Shown here in pieces: positions 1-7,952 of a stretch of 48,638 nt of DNA. The translations under genes were made by a program, and so were the position numbers. Below the pieces are notes generated by a model. That model had not been told where the DNA came from. It ran no database searches and saw only the letters and a list, made by a program, of their open reading frames with translations. The stretch is taken from NCBI GenBank assembly GCA_013298545.1, contig JAAFIA010000034.1:1-48638 (forward strand). The letters are read 5' to 3'. How positions within the stretch are numbered: position 1 is the first letter of the stretch; the number at the start of each line of letters is the position of its first letter. This stretch comes from Bacteroidota bacterium (GTDB taxonomy: Bacteria; Bacteroidota; Bacteroidia; Palsa-965).

Positions 1-164
1 ACGAAGAACTTGCCCGCAAGTACGAAATCACCGGCGCGCAAATTGTGAATGCGGCAGCGTGGTGCTTGCTACGCCTTGCCGACGATCCCACACGCCTACT
101 CGACCACGAACTCGTGCGCGCGGGGGTGGCGCGGGAGGTGGCGAAGGAAGGGCGGACGTTGTGA
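1..164 (+). CDS. C-terminal end of an AAA+ family ATPase (5' end outside the window)
   Basis: The reading frame starting at base 3 is open from the window edge to a TGA at 162-164 and gives about 53 residues. They include KYEITGAQIVNAA and end in VAKEGRTL. This helical stretch with a KEG(R/K)TL tail resembles the C-terminal lid of Bacteroidota AAA+ ATPases of the CDC48/FtsH-like type. The Walker motifs would lie upstream of the window, so substrate and role cannot be given. The fragment is visibly richer in G and C than the two genes that follow. The family call rests on the C-terminal pattern only. Confidence 0.55.
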   Translation, partial: EELARKYEITGAQIVNAAAWCLLRLADDPTRLLDHELVRAGVAREVAKEGRTL

Positions 165-169
165 GGGTG

Positions 170-901
170 TTATGAATTTCTTACTAACTCATGTACATCA
201 GGCATTTCATCATATGTTCTGCCATTTAAAATACGACCTGCGGCTTTTTTGTTTTTGCCCCCCCATTGCTTAAAAAAGAAAGCTACTTTTGCCTTTTCGC
301 ATTGTTCTTGAATATCTAAAACCCAATCAGGATTCATTGGGCGAGGTTTATGTCCACTTTCACCACCAACTATCACCCAATCAATTTTTTTAAGATTTAA
401 ATTTTCGATTTCACCAATTAAAGGTTCAAGTGAAAGGAATTTCACTTTTGCCTTTGTTTTCCTCAGATAGTCAATACGTTCTAGAACTCTATTATCCTCT
501 ACAGATACCCCCATCCAAATATTGTGTGTCCATCTCAACTCCTTATTTAATTGAAATAATCGTTCGGCCCTTTTCGTTAATACTTGAAAGACATGTTGTG
601 GATTATCGTTCATTACTTTAAAAACCTTTTTTATATATTCTAGAGGCACGTCCTTATGAAAGAGATCACTCATTGAATTCACAAAAACAATTTTAGGATT
701 TTTCCACGTATAAGGTATTTCAAGTGTTTCGGGATGCGTCTTAATTACTCGAAAACCATGCTTATACTTCTCTTGTCCCATTGCTTTCAACCGTCTTGTC
801 ATTATTTCGGCGTAGCAGAACTTACAACCAGAGGAAATTTTCGTGCATCCAGTTGTAGGATTCCATGTCATTTCCGTCCATTCAATCGATGAGTTTGCCA
901 T
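170..901 (-). CDS. DUF5131 (phage Gp37/Gp68-like) protein with three-Cys motif
   Basis: The product has 243 residues if it starts at the ATG at 901, which overlaps the tcmP stop by one base (TAATG); a start seven codons upstream is less likely. Residues 13-31 read W-N-P-T-T-G-C, then C-x6-C-x2-C-Y (Cys19, Cys26, Cys29). This is the cysteine signature of the Gp37/Gp68 (DUF5131) family, which resembles a radical SAM iron-sulfur site. Later stretches such as VNSMSDLFH, VLTKRAERL, GVSVED and GGESG are also family-typical. The family is regularly paired with TcmP, as here. Its biochemical role is not established. The AT-rich composition and phage links suggest horizontal transfer (inference). Confidence 0.88.
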   Translation of the reverse strand: MANSSIEWTEMTWNPTTGCTKISSGCKFCYAEIMTRRLKAMGQEKYKHGFRVIKTHPETLEIPYTWKNPKIVFVNSMSDLFHKDVPLEYIKKVFKVMNDNPQHVFQVLTKRAERLFQLNKELRWTHNIWMGVSVEDNRVLERIDYLRKTKAKVKFLSLEPLIGEIENLNLKKIDWVIVGGESGHKPRPMNPDWVLDIQEQCEKAKVAFFFKQWGGKNKKAAGRILNGRTYDEMPDVHELVRNS

Positions 902-2046
902 TAGTGAAAATTTAAAATACAATCCTTCGAAATAAGAACACTCACCTTATGCATTTTGTTGTCAATGAAATTAGAAGTTAATCGGCCTTCATCGACAAGT
1001 CTTCTTAAAGCCTCAGTATAATGGCTTCTGCTATACAATCCTGTTGTATGATGGTTTTCAAATAATTCGTGGGCAGTCATCTTTTTCCCGTGAAATAAGT
1101 TGCATAGTTCGTCCTTTAACTTATCAATATTAATTGAATTTTGATCAAACAACTCATTAAATGATTTGTCAAGTTTCTTTGCATCAAATGTATAAGTATT
1201 TATTCCATCAAATACTGTTCCGACGTTTGCGAAGTCATTGTATATAGTTTTTATTAAGTCATAACCTCTATCACCTTTTGTGATATGGAGAATGTAATGA
1301 CTTGTAGCGTCAATATCTTCTTCTTGAAATTTGAATGCAGTATAGTATACTTTTTCACCTAATAGAGATTGATATTCCTCGCCCAATTTATTTATTATTA
1401 AACTAAGTCTTTCTGCAACTGTTGACTTATACTTTCTATCTTTTCTAATATTATCTAATGTACTAGGAAACAGATCTTGCATTAAGGGGTCGAATTTGTC
1501 ATTCTCTAACGCAGGGTGAATTCTTTTTGTATTTACAAATAGAAATATCTCATTGCCCCAGTTTTTCAAAAATTCTGCTAATACTTTTGTTTCAATTCCT
1601 TTATAACCAAAGGGGTCAATAAAAAGAAGCGAAGGCGACTCATTGAAATTTTTAATATGTGTCTTTGTCATTAAAAAGTCGCTAATTGCAGGGGTTTCAC
1701 CAACAGTACTTTTCCCAAAATGTACTTTTTTCGCAAAAGTTCCATCGGGAAATTCGCTACAAAAATTTTTCTCCAATTCAGATGAGTATTGATTGTCATT
1801 AAAAATGAACTTCACACTATTTTTTAGAAAATCATCTTTTAGGCATTGTCTCGCAATCAAAATTGGAGTAGATGCGTTACCATCACCATATAATCCAGGA
1901 CCAGCAAATAAATCAATATAACGCAATTCTTTTGGACGATGTTTTTTTATTATTATTTTACAATAACTTGGAAAGTATTCGGAAACGATACTTGCTTTAA
2001 TTTTTGATGATATTGTCTGATTTTCAAAAAAGTCACTTTCTTTCAT
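901..2046 (-). CDS. tcmP: Three-Cys-motif partner protein TcmP
   Basis: The product has 381 residues and opens with a region containing RYIDLFAGPGLYGDG near residues 42-56. This looks like motif I of a Rossmann-fold methyltransferase. A second acidic motif, LLFIDPFGYKGIE, lies near residue 138 and could be the catalytic loop. The C-terminal third resembles a winged-helix DNA-binding segment (inference from MTAHELFENHHTTGLYSRSHY). TcmP proteins are defined by their neighbourhood with a three-Cys-motif protein, here the gene overlapping its stop codon, so the two are translationally coupled. Base composition is much more AT-rich than the flanking genes. A DNA- or RNA-modifying, possibly defensive, role is a guess. 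Confidence 0.85.
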   Translation of the reverse strand: MKESDFFENQTISSKIKASIVSEYFPSYCKIIIKKHRPKELRYIDLFAGPGLYGDGNASTPILIARQCLKDDFLKNSVKFIFNDNQYSSELEKNFCSEFPDGTFAKKVHFGKSTVGETPAISDFLMTKTHIKNFNESPSLLFIDPFGYKGIETKVLAEFLKNWGNEIFLFVNTKRIHPALENDKFDPLMQDLFPSTLDNIRKDRKYKSTVAERLSLIINKLGEEYQSLLGEKVYYTAFKFQEEDIDATSHYILHITKGDRGYDLIKTIYNDFANVGTVFDGINTYTFDAKKLDKSFNELFDQNSINIDKLKDELCNLFHGKKMTAHELFENHHTTGLYSRSHYTEALRRLVDEGRLTSNFIDNKMHKVSVLISKDCILNFH

Positions 2047-2265
2047 TGTTATACAGATTTTAATTCTTTGAAACTATTGCAAAATTTATTTTAGTTAAAG
2101 GGTTTCAATACTTGCAAATTTAATTAATTCAATAAATAAAATGCAAAAAATACTATGAAAAATTAATTATAAAACAATAATACTCTTTTGTAAAAGATCA
2201 CTTTTAGCAAATTAGCAATAAGCTAAAATCAAGTACTCTTCTTCGCACAATTCTAATAATAATCA

Positions 2266-2964
2266 TCACCAACAAAATCCCCCTTTAAAACCCCGCAACA
2301 TCTCCCGCTTCCCCGGCGGCCCCGCCAAACGCTCTACCGCAAAACCCGCCGCCTGCATCGCCCGCCGCACATCGCCTTTCGCGCAATAGGTTACTAAAAT
2401 GCCCCCCGCGCGCAAAGAATCATACAATTTTTGAAACACCTCCACCGTCCACAATTCCGGCTGAAAGGTTGGCGCAAACGCATCGAAATAAATCAAGTCC
2501 ATAGAACCCTGCGCGGGCATGTAATCCGCTAAATGCGTGTGGCGTTTGAGGAGTGTAAACGTGTCAGAAAAAACGTGCGGAGCGTCCCACGCACATGTAT
2601 GCAGTTGTTCAAAATCTTTTTGTAGCTCGGGCGCATTGAGCACCTGTGCGTAATTGCATGCATAAGCCAATTCCGAATCCAGCGGATACGCTTCGATGGC
2701 TGTATAAAAAACGGAGGTTTGCGTTGTCTGCGAAAGCTCATACTGCAAAAACGCATTCAACCCCGTGCCAAAACCAATTTCTAAAATATGTACCGGAGAA
2801 CTGCGCTTGGCCAAGGCTTCCCAACCCATGCGCAAAAACACATGCTTCGATTCTTGCACCGCGCCATGTACCGAATGGTAATGCACTTCCGAATCGGTCA
2901 AGACAACCGTGTGCGAACCATCGGCGGTTACGACCAAAGCACGTTTGCTAAAATCGGCGCACAC
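2266..2964 (-). CDS. mnmD: tRNA 5-methylaminomethyl-2-thiouridine methyltransferase, MnmD type
   Basis: This is a stand-alone homologue of the N-terminal methyltransferase domain of MnmC (DUF752), which performs the last SAM-dependent step in making mnm5s2U at the tRNA wobble position. Visible hallmarks are TADGSHTV near residue 14, the VHGAVQESKHVFL segment, the SAM-binding loop ILEIGFGTGLNAF near residue 61, and DLIYFDAFAPTFQPELW near residue 157, which holds the DAFxP catalytic motif. The 232-residue length fits the one-domain form without the oxidase half. The start is a GTG ten bases after the stop of the upstream PorE-like gene, so co-transcription is likely. Start choice is moderately certain. 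Confidence 0.9.
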   Translation of the reverse strand: MCADFSKRALVVTADGSHTVVLTDSEVHYHSVHGAVQESKHVFLRMGWEALAKRSSPVHILEIGFGTGLNAFLQYELSQTTQTSVFYTAIEAYPLDSELAYACNYAQVLNAPELQKDFEQLHTCAWDAPHVFSDTFTLLKRHTHLADYMPAQGSMDLIYFDAFAPTFQPELWTVEVFQKLYDSLRAGGILVTYCAKGDVRRAMQAAGFAVERLAGPPGKREMLRGFKGGFCW

Positions 2965-2973
2965 GCGGCAACC

Positions 2974-5130
2974 TTATTTGCTCAGAATTTTAAACTCCGT
3001 GCGGCGGTTGTTTTGGCGGCCTTGATCCGTGTCGTTTGTATCTATCGGTTTGTCCATGCCGTAGCCTTTAAACTCCATGCGCTCCGCCTTGATGCCTTTG
3101 CTCACGAGGTAATCAAAAACGGCCTTCGCGCGCGCCTCCGACAATTTCTGGTTCATCTCTGCTCCGCCCCGATTATCGGTATGCCCCGAAACTTCAATGC
3201 GCATGCTCGGCACGTCTTGCAAGAGTTTCACCAAGCGATCCAATTCGGTAAATGATTCGGGACGCAAGGTCGATTTTCCCGTATCGAAAAATACGTTGCG
3301 CAACACTATCGAACTGCCTACGGCAACTGGTTTCAAAGCAATGTCTTTCACCACTTCTTGATACGTTGCGACAGCCGGAATATCGAAGTTTTCGGAATGA
3401 AACAAATAGCCTTCTGCTTTCACCGCAATGCCATAATTTTTTCCGGAAGGAAGCGAAACGAGGTATTTTCCACTCGCGCTGTTTGACGTAAACGTAGCAA
3501 TCACTTCGCGGCGTTCGTTGTCCACCAACTCAATCGAAGCCATCACGGGTTTGTTCGTGATCGCATCGGTAACCATGCCTTTCAACAAGGTTACTTGCGC
3601 CGTTTTAATTTCAACCGTTGCCGCAGGTTGTACTGTTTTTACTGCGGCAGAAATTCCGGCCAACAAATTATCTTCGGTGCTGAGTGCCAATGGTTTTTCT
3701 GGTCCGAGGAAGGTGATTTTATAAATGTCTTTTTCGCCATAACCATCGCCTTTGGTAGAAGCGTAATACCCGTGCCGACCATTGGCCGAGATGACAAAAA
3801 ACACGTCATCATCTGGTCCGTTGATGGGATAACCTAAGTTTTCGGGTTCGCTCCATTTCCCGTCTTTCAATTCTGTTTTAAAAATATCGTAGCCACCCAT
3901 ACTTTTATGGCCTTGCGAACTGAAATAAATTGTTTTTCCGTCAGGATGCACAAACACACCTTCTTCGCCGTAAATGGTATTGATGGGCGCACCAATATTT
4001 ACGGCCTTGCCCCATTTTCCCTTTTCGTCCATCGTAGAAAACCAAATATCGCGGTTGCCCAAACCACCTTCTTTGCGATCGCTGACGAAATACAATTTCT
4101 TGCCATCGTAAGAAAGCGAAACTGACGATTCGTGATCGGATGAATTGATGTTTTTATTCATGCGCTCCGGCTCCGTCCATTTATCGCCTTTGAGAAAACT
4201 CTCGTAAATATCGCCGCCATTTTTGGGACGATAGACATATAATTTTTGTCCGTCAGGCGAAATTCCTGCTGTGGCATCGTGATCATCGCTATTTACAGGT
4301 TTCCCAAGATTGGTAGGTGTTGACCATTTTCCACCGGAGTACGCACTGGTATAAATGTCTTCAAAAAATTGGTTGTCTTGATCTTTGACACCACCCGTAG
4401 TTGAATTTCGGCGCGAGGTAAAATACATCATAGATTCATCAGCAGTAATGATGGGCGTGTATTCGGGATCGCCAGAATTGAGTCCAGCACCAGCATTGTC
4501 GATGAATACGCGCGTTGGATTTTTCATCAATTCTTTGCCGTTCAAGCATTCGCCAATTTTGCGGTTGATGTCGGCAATATCGCCTTGATTTTCGTTTGGT
4601 TTGGCGTTGAAAGGTTGCTGGTAGGCGCGGTAAGCCGTCATGGCTTCGTCCCAACGCGAGTGCAAATGATACAAACGCCCGAGGTAATACTGCACCATGG
4701 GATCAACGTTTGGATTGAGTTTTACGGCTTTCTCGGCATAATTCAAGCCCATCATTTTCTGATTCGGAATGTTGTAATAACACACCGCAATTCTGAAATT
4801 GAGCAAAGCGTGGTTGGGATTAAACTGATTGGCTTTGAGGTATTCGTCAAGGGCCATACGAAACCCTTCGAGTCCAACGCCGCCCAATTCGTTGATGCCG
4901 TTTGGCAAATAATTATTTTCCTCGATGAAGTGCTTGAGTTCGGACGCTTGCATATCGCTCGCTTGTTTGAAATAATCGTTTCCGTTCTCGTATTGCCGAC
5001 GGGCTTCCTTGAGTGTTTTTTTATCGGGGAAATTTTTCTCGTCAAATTCTACATTGCTTTGAGCAGCGAGAAAATTGGTTGCACATAAACATACTGCGAG
5101 AGCAAAAATAGATTTGGTCAGGAAATTCAT
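2974..5130 (-). CDS. PorE-like envelope protein: TPR, PD40 propeller, regulatory-like domain, OmpA domain
   Basis: The product has about 718 residues starting at MNFLTKSIFALA; another ATG three codons upstream (5139) is possible. A signal peptide ends near AQS. TPR-like helices follow (residues about 75-160), then PD40/WD40-like repeats (about 190-450) with repeated blades such as SPDGQKLYVYRP and DGKKLYFVSDR. Next comes a carboxypeptidase-regulatory-like domain (VTLLKGMVTDAITNKPV) and an OmpA peptidoglycan-binding domain with VSGHTDNRG and NNRRTEFKIL. This order matches PorE of the type IX secretion system, but Bacteroidota carry several paralogues. PorE is a lipoprotein, whereas no clear lipobox is seen here. 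It lies in a run with a TPR protein upstream. Confidence 0.85.
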   Translation of the reverse strand: MNFLTKSIFALAVCLCATNFLAAQSNVEFDEKNFPDKKTLKEARRQYENGNDYFKQASDMQASELKHFIEENNYLPNGINELGGVGLEGFRMALDEYLKANQFNPNHALLNFRIAVCYYNIPNQKMMGLNYAEKAVKLNPNVDPMVQYYLGRLYHLHSRWDEAMTAYRAYQQPFNAKPNENQGDIADINRKIGECLNGKELMKNPTRVFIDNAGAGLNSGDPEYTPIITADESMMYFTSRRNSTTGGVKDQDNQFFEDIYTSAYSGGKWSTPTNLGKPVNSDDHDATAGISPDGQKLYVYRPKNGGDIYESFLKGDKWTEPERMNKNINSSDHESSVSLSYDGKKLYFVSDRKEGGLGNRDIWFSTMDEKGKWGKAVNIGAPINTIYGEEGVFVHPDGKTIYFSSQGHKSMGGYDIFKTELKDGKWSEPENLGYPINGPDDDVFFVISANGRHGYYASTKGDGYGEKDIYKITFLGPEKPLALSTEDNLLAGISAAVKTVQPAATVEIKTAQVTLLKGMVTDAITNKPVMASIELVDNERREVIATFTSNSASGKYLVSLPSGKNYGIAVKAEGYLFHSENFDIPAVATYQEVVKDIALKPVAVGSSIVLRNVFFDTGKSTLRPESFTELDRLVKLLQDVPSMRIEVSGHTDNRGGAEMNQKLSEARAKAVFDYLVSKGIKAERMEFKGYGMDKPIDTNDTDQGRQNNRRTEFKILSK

Positions 5131-5143
5131 CGTAAGCATAGAT

Positions 5144-6196
5144 TTAGTGGCAATCGGATAAATATGGTTCAGCTTGTTTGATACCCAGGTTTGCAGCTTT
5201 CTTAAAATCGGAGCAAGAGCCTTCGTTGTCGCGCAGCATTTCTTTGGCAATGCCGCGATTGAGGTAAGCTTCGCCGTAATTGGGATTGAGTTGAATGGCT
5301 TTGTCGCAATCTTCAATAGATCCTTTGTAATCGCGTTTTTTGTAGCGAACGGCAGCGCGGTTGAGGTAAGCAAACGCATAATCGTTTTTGAGTTGAATGG
5401 CGCGGTTGAAATCGGAGATAGCACCATCGTAATCGCCCATTTCAAATTTCACACTGCCGCGATTATTGTAGGCGATGTAATAATCTGTTTTCATGTTGAG
5501 CGCGGTGGTGTAGGATTCGATTGCGCCTTTCAGATCGCCTTTTTTGCGGCGGGCGCTGCCCAAATTGTTATAGACAAAAGGCAAACCTGCATTGAGTTTA
5601 ATGGCTTGCTGATAATCGCCGATAGCACCGTCGATGTCGCCATTTTGGCGTTTGGCCGAGCCGCGATCGTTCCAGTAATACGCATTCTTGGCATTGAGTT
5701 GAATGGCGCGATCAAAACGGTTGAGGGCAGAAGCATAATCGCCTTCTTCAAAACGCAAAACACCAGCTTGATACCAAGCGCCATCGTTGTTTGGATTGAG
5801 TTTGACGGTTTGATCGAAATCGTCGCCGGCTTTACGTTTTTCGTTGAGCGCGAGGTACGATTGGCCACGGCTATAAAACGCATAATCGGCGGCAGGATTG
5901 AGGGCGATGGCTTTGGTAAAATCATCGACCGCACTTTGGTGTGCCACCATTTCGGCGCGGGTTAAGCCACGGTTGTAAAATGCTTTTTCAAAATCGGGTT
6001 TTAGTTCAATGGCTTTATTGAAATCGAGCAAGGCTTCGGGAAATTGCTTGGCATTGAATTTTGTAACACCGCTGTTGTAGGCTACTTCGGCTTCCATGGC
6101 GGGCGGGATGTTTGCCGCTTTGATGGTGTCTTGCGCCTGCACACGCGTAGATGCAAAAACAAGCAGTAACGTGCTGAATGCGAATAAATATTTCAT
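5144..6196 (-). CDS. Exported tetratricopeptide-repeat protein
   Basis: The 350-residue product starts with a signal peptide (MKYLFAFSTLLLVFASTRVQAQ). The rest is nearly all TPR units of 34 residues, about nine, running from residue 36 to the end. Each carries the W/Y-A-F-Y-N-R-G pattern and A-I-x-L-N/K-P spacers. The repeats are also visible in the DNA, where GATTACGATGGTGC-like blocks recur. Such proteins are periplasmic scaffolds; the partner is unknown. Its stop codon lies 13 bases before the start of the PorE-like TPR/OmpA gene, so both probably belong to one transcript and may act together in the envelope (inference). Confidence 0.88.
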   Translation of the reverse strand: MKYLFAFSTLLLVFASTRVQAQDTIKAANIPPAMEAEVAYNSGVTKFNAKQFPEALLDFNKAIELKPDFEKAFYNRGLTRAEMVAHQSAVDDFTKAIALNPAADYAFYSRGQSYLALNEKRKAGDDFDQTVKLNPNNDGAWYQAGVLRFEEGDYASALNRFDRAIQLNAKNAYYWNDRGSAKRQNGDIDGAIGDYQQAIKLNAGLPFVYNNLGSARRKKGDLKGAIESYTTALNMKTDYYIAYNNRGSVKFEMGDYDGAISDFNRAIQLKNDYAFAYLNRAAVRYKKRDYKGSIEDCDKAIQLNPNYGEAYLNRGIAKEMLRDNEGSCSDFKKAANLGIKQAEPYLSDCH

Positions 6197-6458
6197 AAGA
6201 AGATCCGGTTTACTGGATAAAATTAGGAAAACTTCTGTCCTTTTGCTTTAAAAAACGACAGGTTTGTGATAAAATAATACTTGTCTTCGCACGAGAGGTA
6301 ATGCTGGTGCGTTTTTTTTACCGCGAAAGGAAGCAAAGGTTTCCTTCGAATGATGAACTCAACGAGCTTGGTAGTCATGCTCTAAGTAATGGACATTGCG
6401 CTCTTGTTTGTTAATTTTCTTTAACGCCCAACCTCTATGCGTTCAACGAAAGCACAAA

Positions 6459-7391
6459 CTATTCAAAATACGTGTAGTCAATCACATCAACGTACATCCC
6501 AACAACCGACTCAACAGCATGCACCGAAACTTTGCCTTCGGTGTTGAAACGGCGGTGGTGCGCACGTTGCACAAGATCTTTCTGAATGGTTTCTTGATAA
6601 ACTAAGCGACCTTCTTCGTCGTATTCGTTTTTAATCAGGAAATTATCTTTTTCATGCACAGACTCTGATCGCTCTTCAATTTCACGATCATGTTCATCAA
6701 ATTTGATGCGGATAATATCGGTTACTTTATCTTTCTCATTATAGGTAACCGAAGCAATGCCATCTTCACGGGTACGTGGATCAAAAAATTCGATGCGGCG
6801 TGTTGTGCCAATTGAATGATCTTTGCTAATGAGTTGTTTTACTTTAATACCAGAAGGTCGTTCTTCCCATTCTTGCAATTCTTCGAGATACAATTTGTTC
6901 TCTTCGTCAAACACTTGGTGATGAATCATTTTGTCTGTCCATTCCGAATGATAATTCCATACTTCACGACGTTCTAGTTCGCCATCGCCATCATCCACAA
7001 TTTTTTCAATCATCTGTCCGTGCTCGTTGTACACGCATTTGGTTTGAAACGGATTTCCTTCTTCAAAAGCACGTTCTTCGCTCAAGGTTGTTCCTTTTTC
7101 ATCCACAACAAACGTGTTGGTTTCGGCAAGCACTCCATCTGACCAATGTTCTTGTTTGACGAGGTGGCCGCGCTCATTATAGAAATTGACTGTGCGCTGC
7201 AATTCAAAGCCTTCTTCGTCATATTCGGCCTCTTCGATCAAATCGCCTGCCGCATTGTAGGTGCGCACCATAGAGAGGTAACCAAAATGTTTCGCTTCGG
7301 TATCGTCGAGTTCATCAATACGAATACCAGCATAACGCGATACCTTCATGGTACGGACTTTTTTGCCTTGTTGGTCAACGGTTTCTTCCAT
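6459..7391 (-). CDS. Hypothetical acidic repeat protein (YwqK/RHS-like repeats)
   Basis: The product has 310 residues, no signal peptide and no membrane segment. It contains repeated short units of the form Y-N-E-x-G-x-(L/V/I)-x-(E/K), for example VRTYNAAGDLIEEAEYDEEG, VNFYNERGHLVKQ, CVYNEHGQMIEKI, VTYNEKDKVTDII and NEYDEEGRLVYQE. These recall beta-hairpin repeats of YwqK-like and RHS-like proteins. The protein is strongly acidic. The gene starts five bases after the stop of the thioesterase gene and is likely co-transcribed with it. I do not recognise a family with a known role. The 262 bases between this gene and the TPR gene hold no gene; a small hairpin with a T-run lies near 6288-6319 on the plus strand. 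Confidence 0.8.
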   Translation of the reverse strand: MEETVDQQGKKVRTMKVSRYAGIRIDELDDTEAKHFGYLSMVRTYNAAGDLIEEAEYDEEGFELQRTVNFYNERGHLVKQEHWSDGVLAETNTFVVDEKGTTLSEERAFEEGNPFQTKCVYNEHGQMIEKIVDDGDGELERREVWNYHSEWTDKMIHHQVFDEENKLYLEELQEWEERPSGIKVKQLISKDHSIGTTRRIEFFDPRTREDGIASVTYNEKDKVTDIIRIKFDEHDREIEERSESVHEKDNFLIKNEYDEEGRLVYQETIQKDLVQRAHHRRFNTEGKVSVHAVESVVGMYVDVIDYTYFE

Positions 7392-7396
7392 AAAAA

Positions 7397-7834
7397 TTAA
7401 GCTGTTGGAGTTTCAAATGCGTGAATCCGATCGCGTAGATCGGTTGGTATGGTAAATTTAGTTTCGTTTTTGAAATCGTACAAGACAACCACATCGTGCC
7501 CTTCGGCGACTAACTCATTTTGAGAATTATAGATGCGATGGTGCAAGCCAAAACTCGTTGTCTTGATAAACTCCATACGCGATTCGATGCGAATGGAATC
7601 GGGATAGAAAAGTGGTTTGATGAAATTGCAAGACGTATTGGCGAGTGTGGGTCCAATATGAACACCTTTGAGCAAGGTTGATAAACCGATGGTTTCCCAA
7701 TATTGTACACGAGCTGCTTGCAGGTATTTGAAATACATGACATTGTTGATGTGTCCCAACACATCCATCTCGCCCCAATCCAAGCGCAGCTCCAAACGCG
7801 CAGGAAAAAAATACTCTTGTTTCGTTTCGCTCAT
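7397..7834 (-). CDS. Acyl-CoA thioesterase, 4-hydroxybenzoyl-CoA thioesterase (hotdog) family
   Basis: The product has 145 residues from the ATG at 7834 (MSETKQEYFF); a longer frame exists, but homologues begin near LELRLDWGEMDVLGHINN. The hotdog-fold signature is clear: LRLDWGEMDVLGHINNVMYFKYLQAAR near residues 14-40 with the conserved Asp in DVLGH, then RIESRMEFIKTTSFGLHHRIYN in the middle. Enzymes of this family hydrolyse acyl-CoA thioesters in the cytoplasm; the acyl substrate cannot be read from the sequence. The gene leads a two-gene minus-strand unit with the repeat protein downstream. Confidence 0.88.
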   Translation of the reverse strand: MSETKQEYFFPARLELRLDWGEMDVLGHINNVMYFKYLQAARVQYWETIGLSTLLKGVHIGPTLANTSCNFIKPLFYPDSIRIESRMEFIKTTSFGLHHRIYNSQNELVAEGHDVVVLYDFKNETKFTIPTDLRDRIHAFETPTA

Positions 7835-7905
7835 AAATGACGTTTCGCAGGTAAAAATACACATCCGCCGCTCCCGATTTTCAACCGCTCACATAATCTT
7901 CTGCA

Positions 7906-7933
7906 TTTCGCACCAAAAACATCCTATTTTTGA
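7906..7933 (+). promoter_or_regulatory. Putative Bacteroidota promoter for the prolyl oligopeptidase gene
   Basis: A TATTTTTG box at 7926-7933 fits TAnnTTTG. A TTTC at 7906-7909 could serve as the -33 element. The start codon is 19 nt downstream of the box. Confidence 0.45.
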
Positions 7934-7952
7934 ATGCAAATAACCTAAACAC

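Noticed and set aside
5131-5445. Upstream extension of the PorE-like gene by about 105 codons
   Set aside because: It overlaps the TPR gene in another frame, and the signal peptide starts only at MNFLTK.
6288-6319. Plus-strand terminator or small RNA near the CGCAC / GTGCG hairpin with a T-run
   Set aside because: There is no plus-strand gene upstream and the stem has only five pairs, so it was not listed as a feature.
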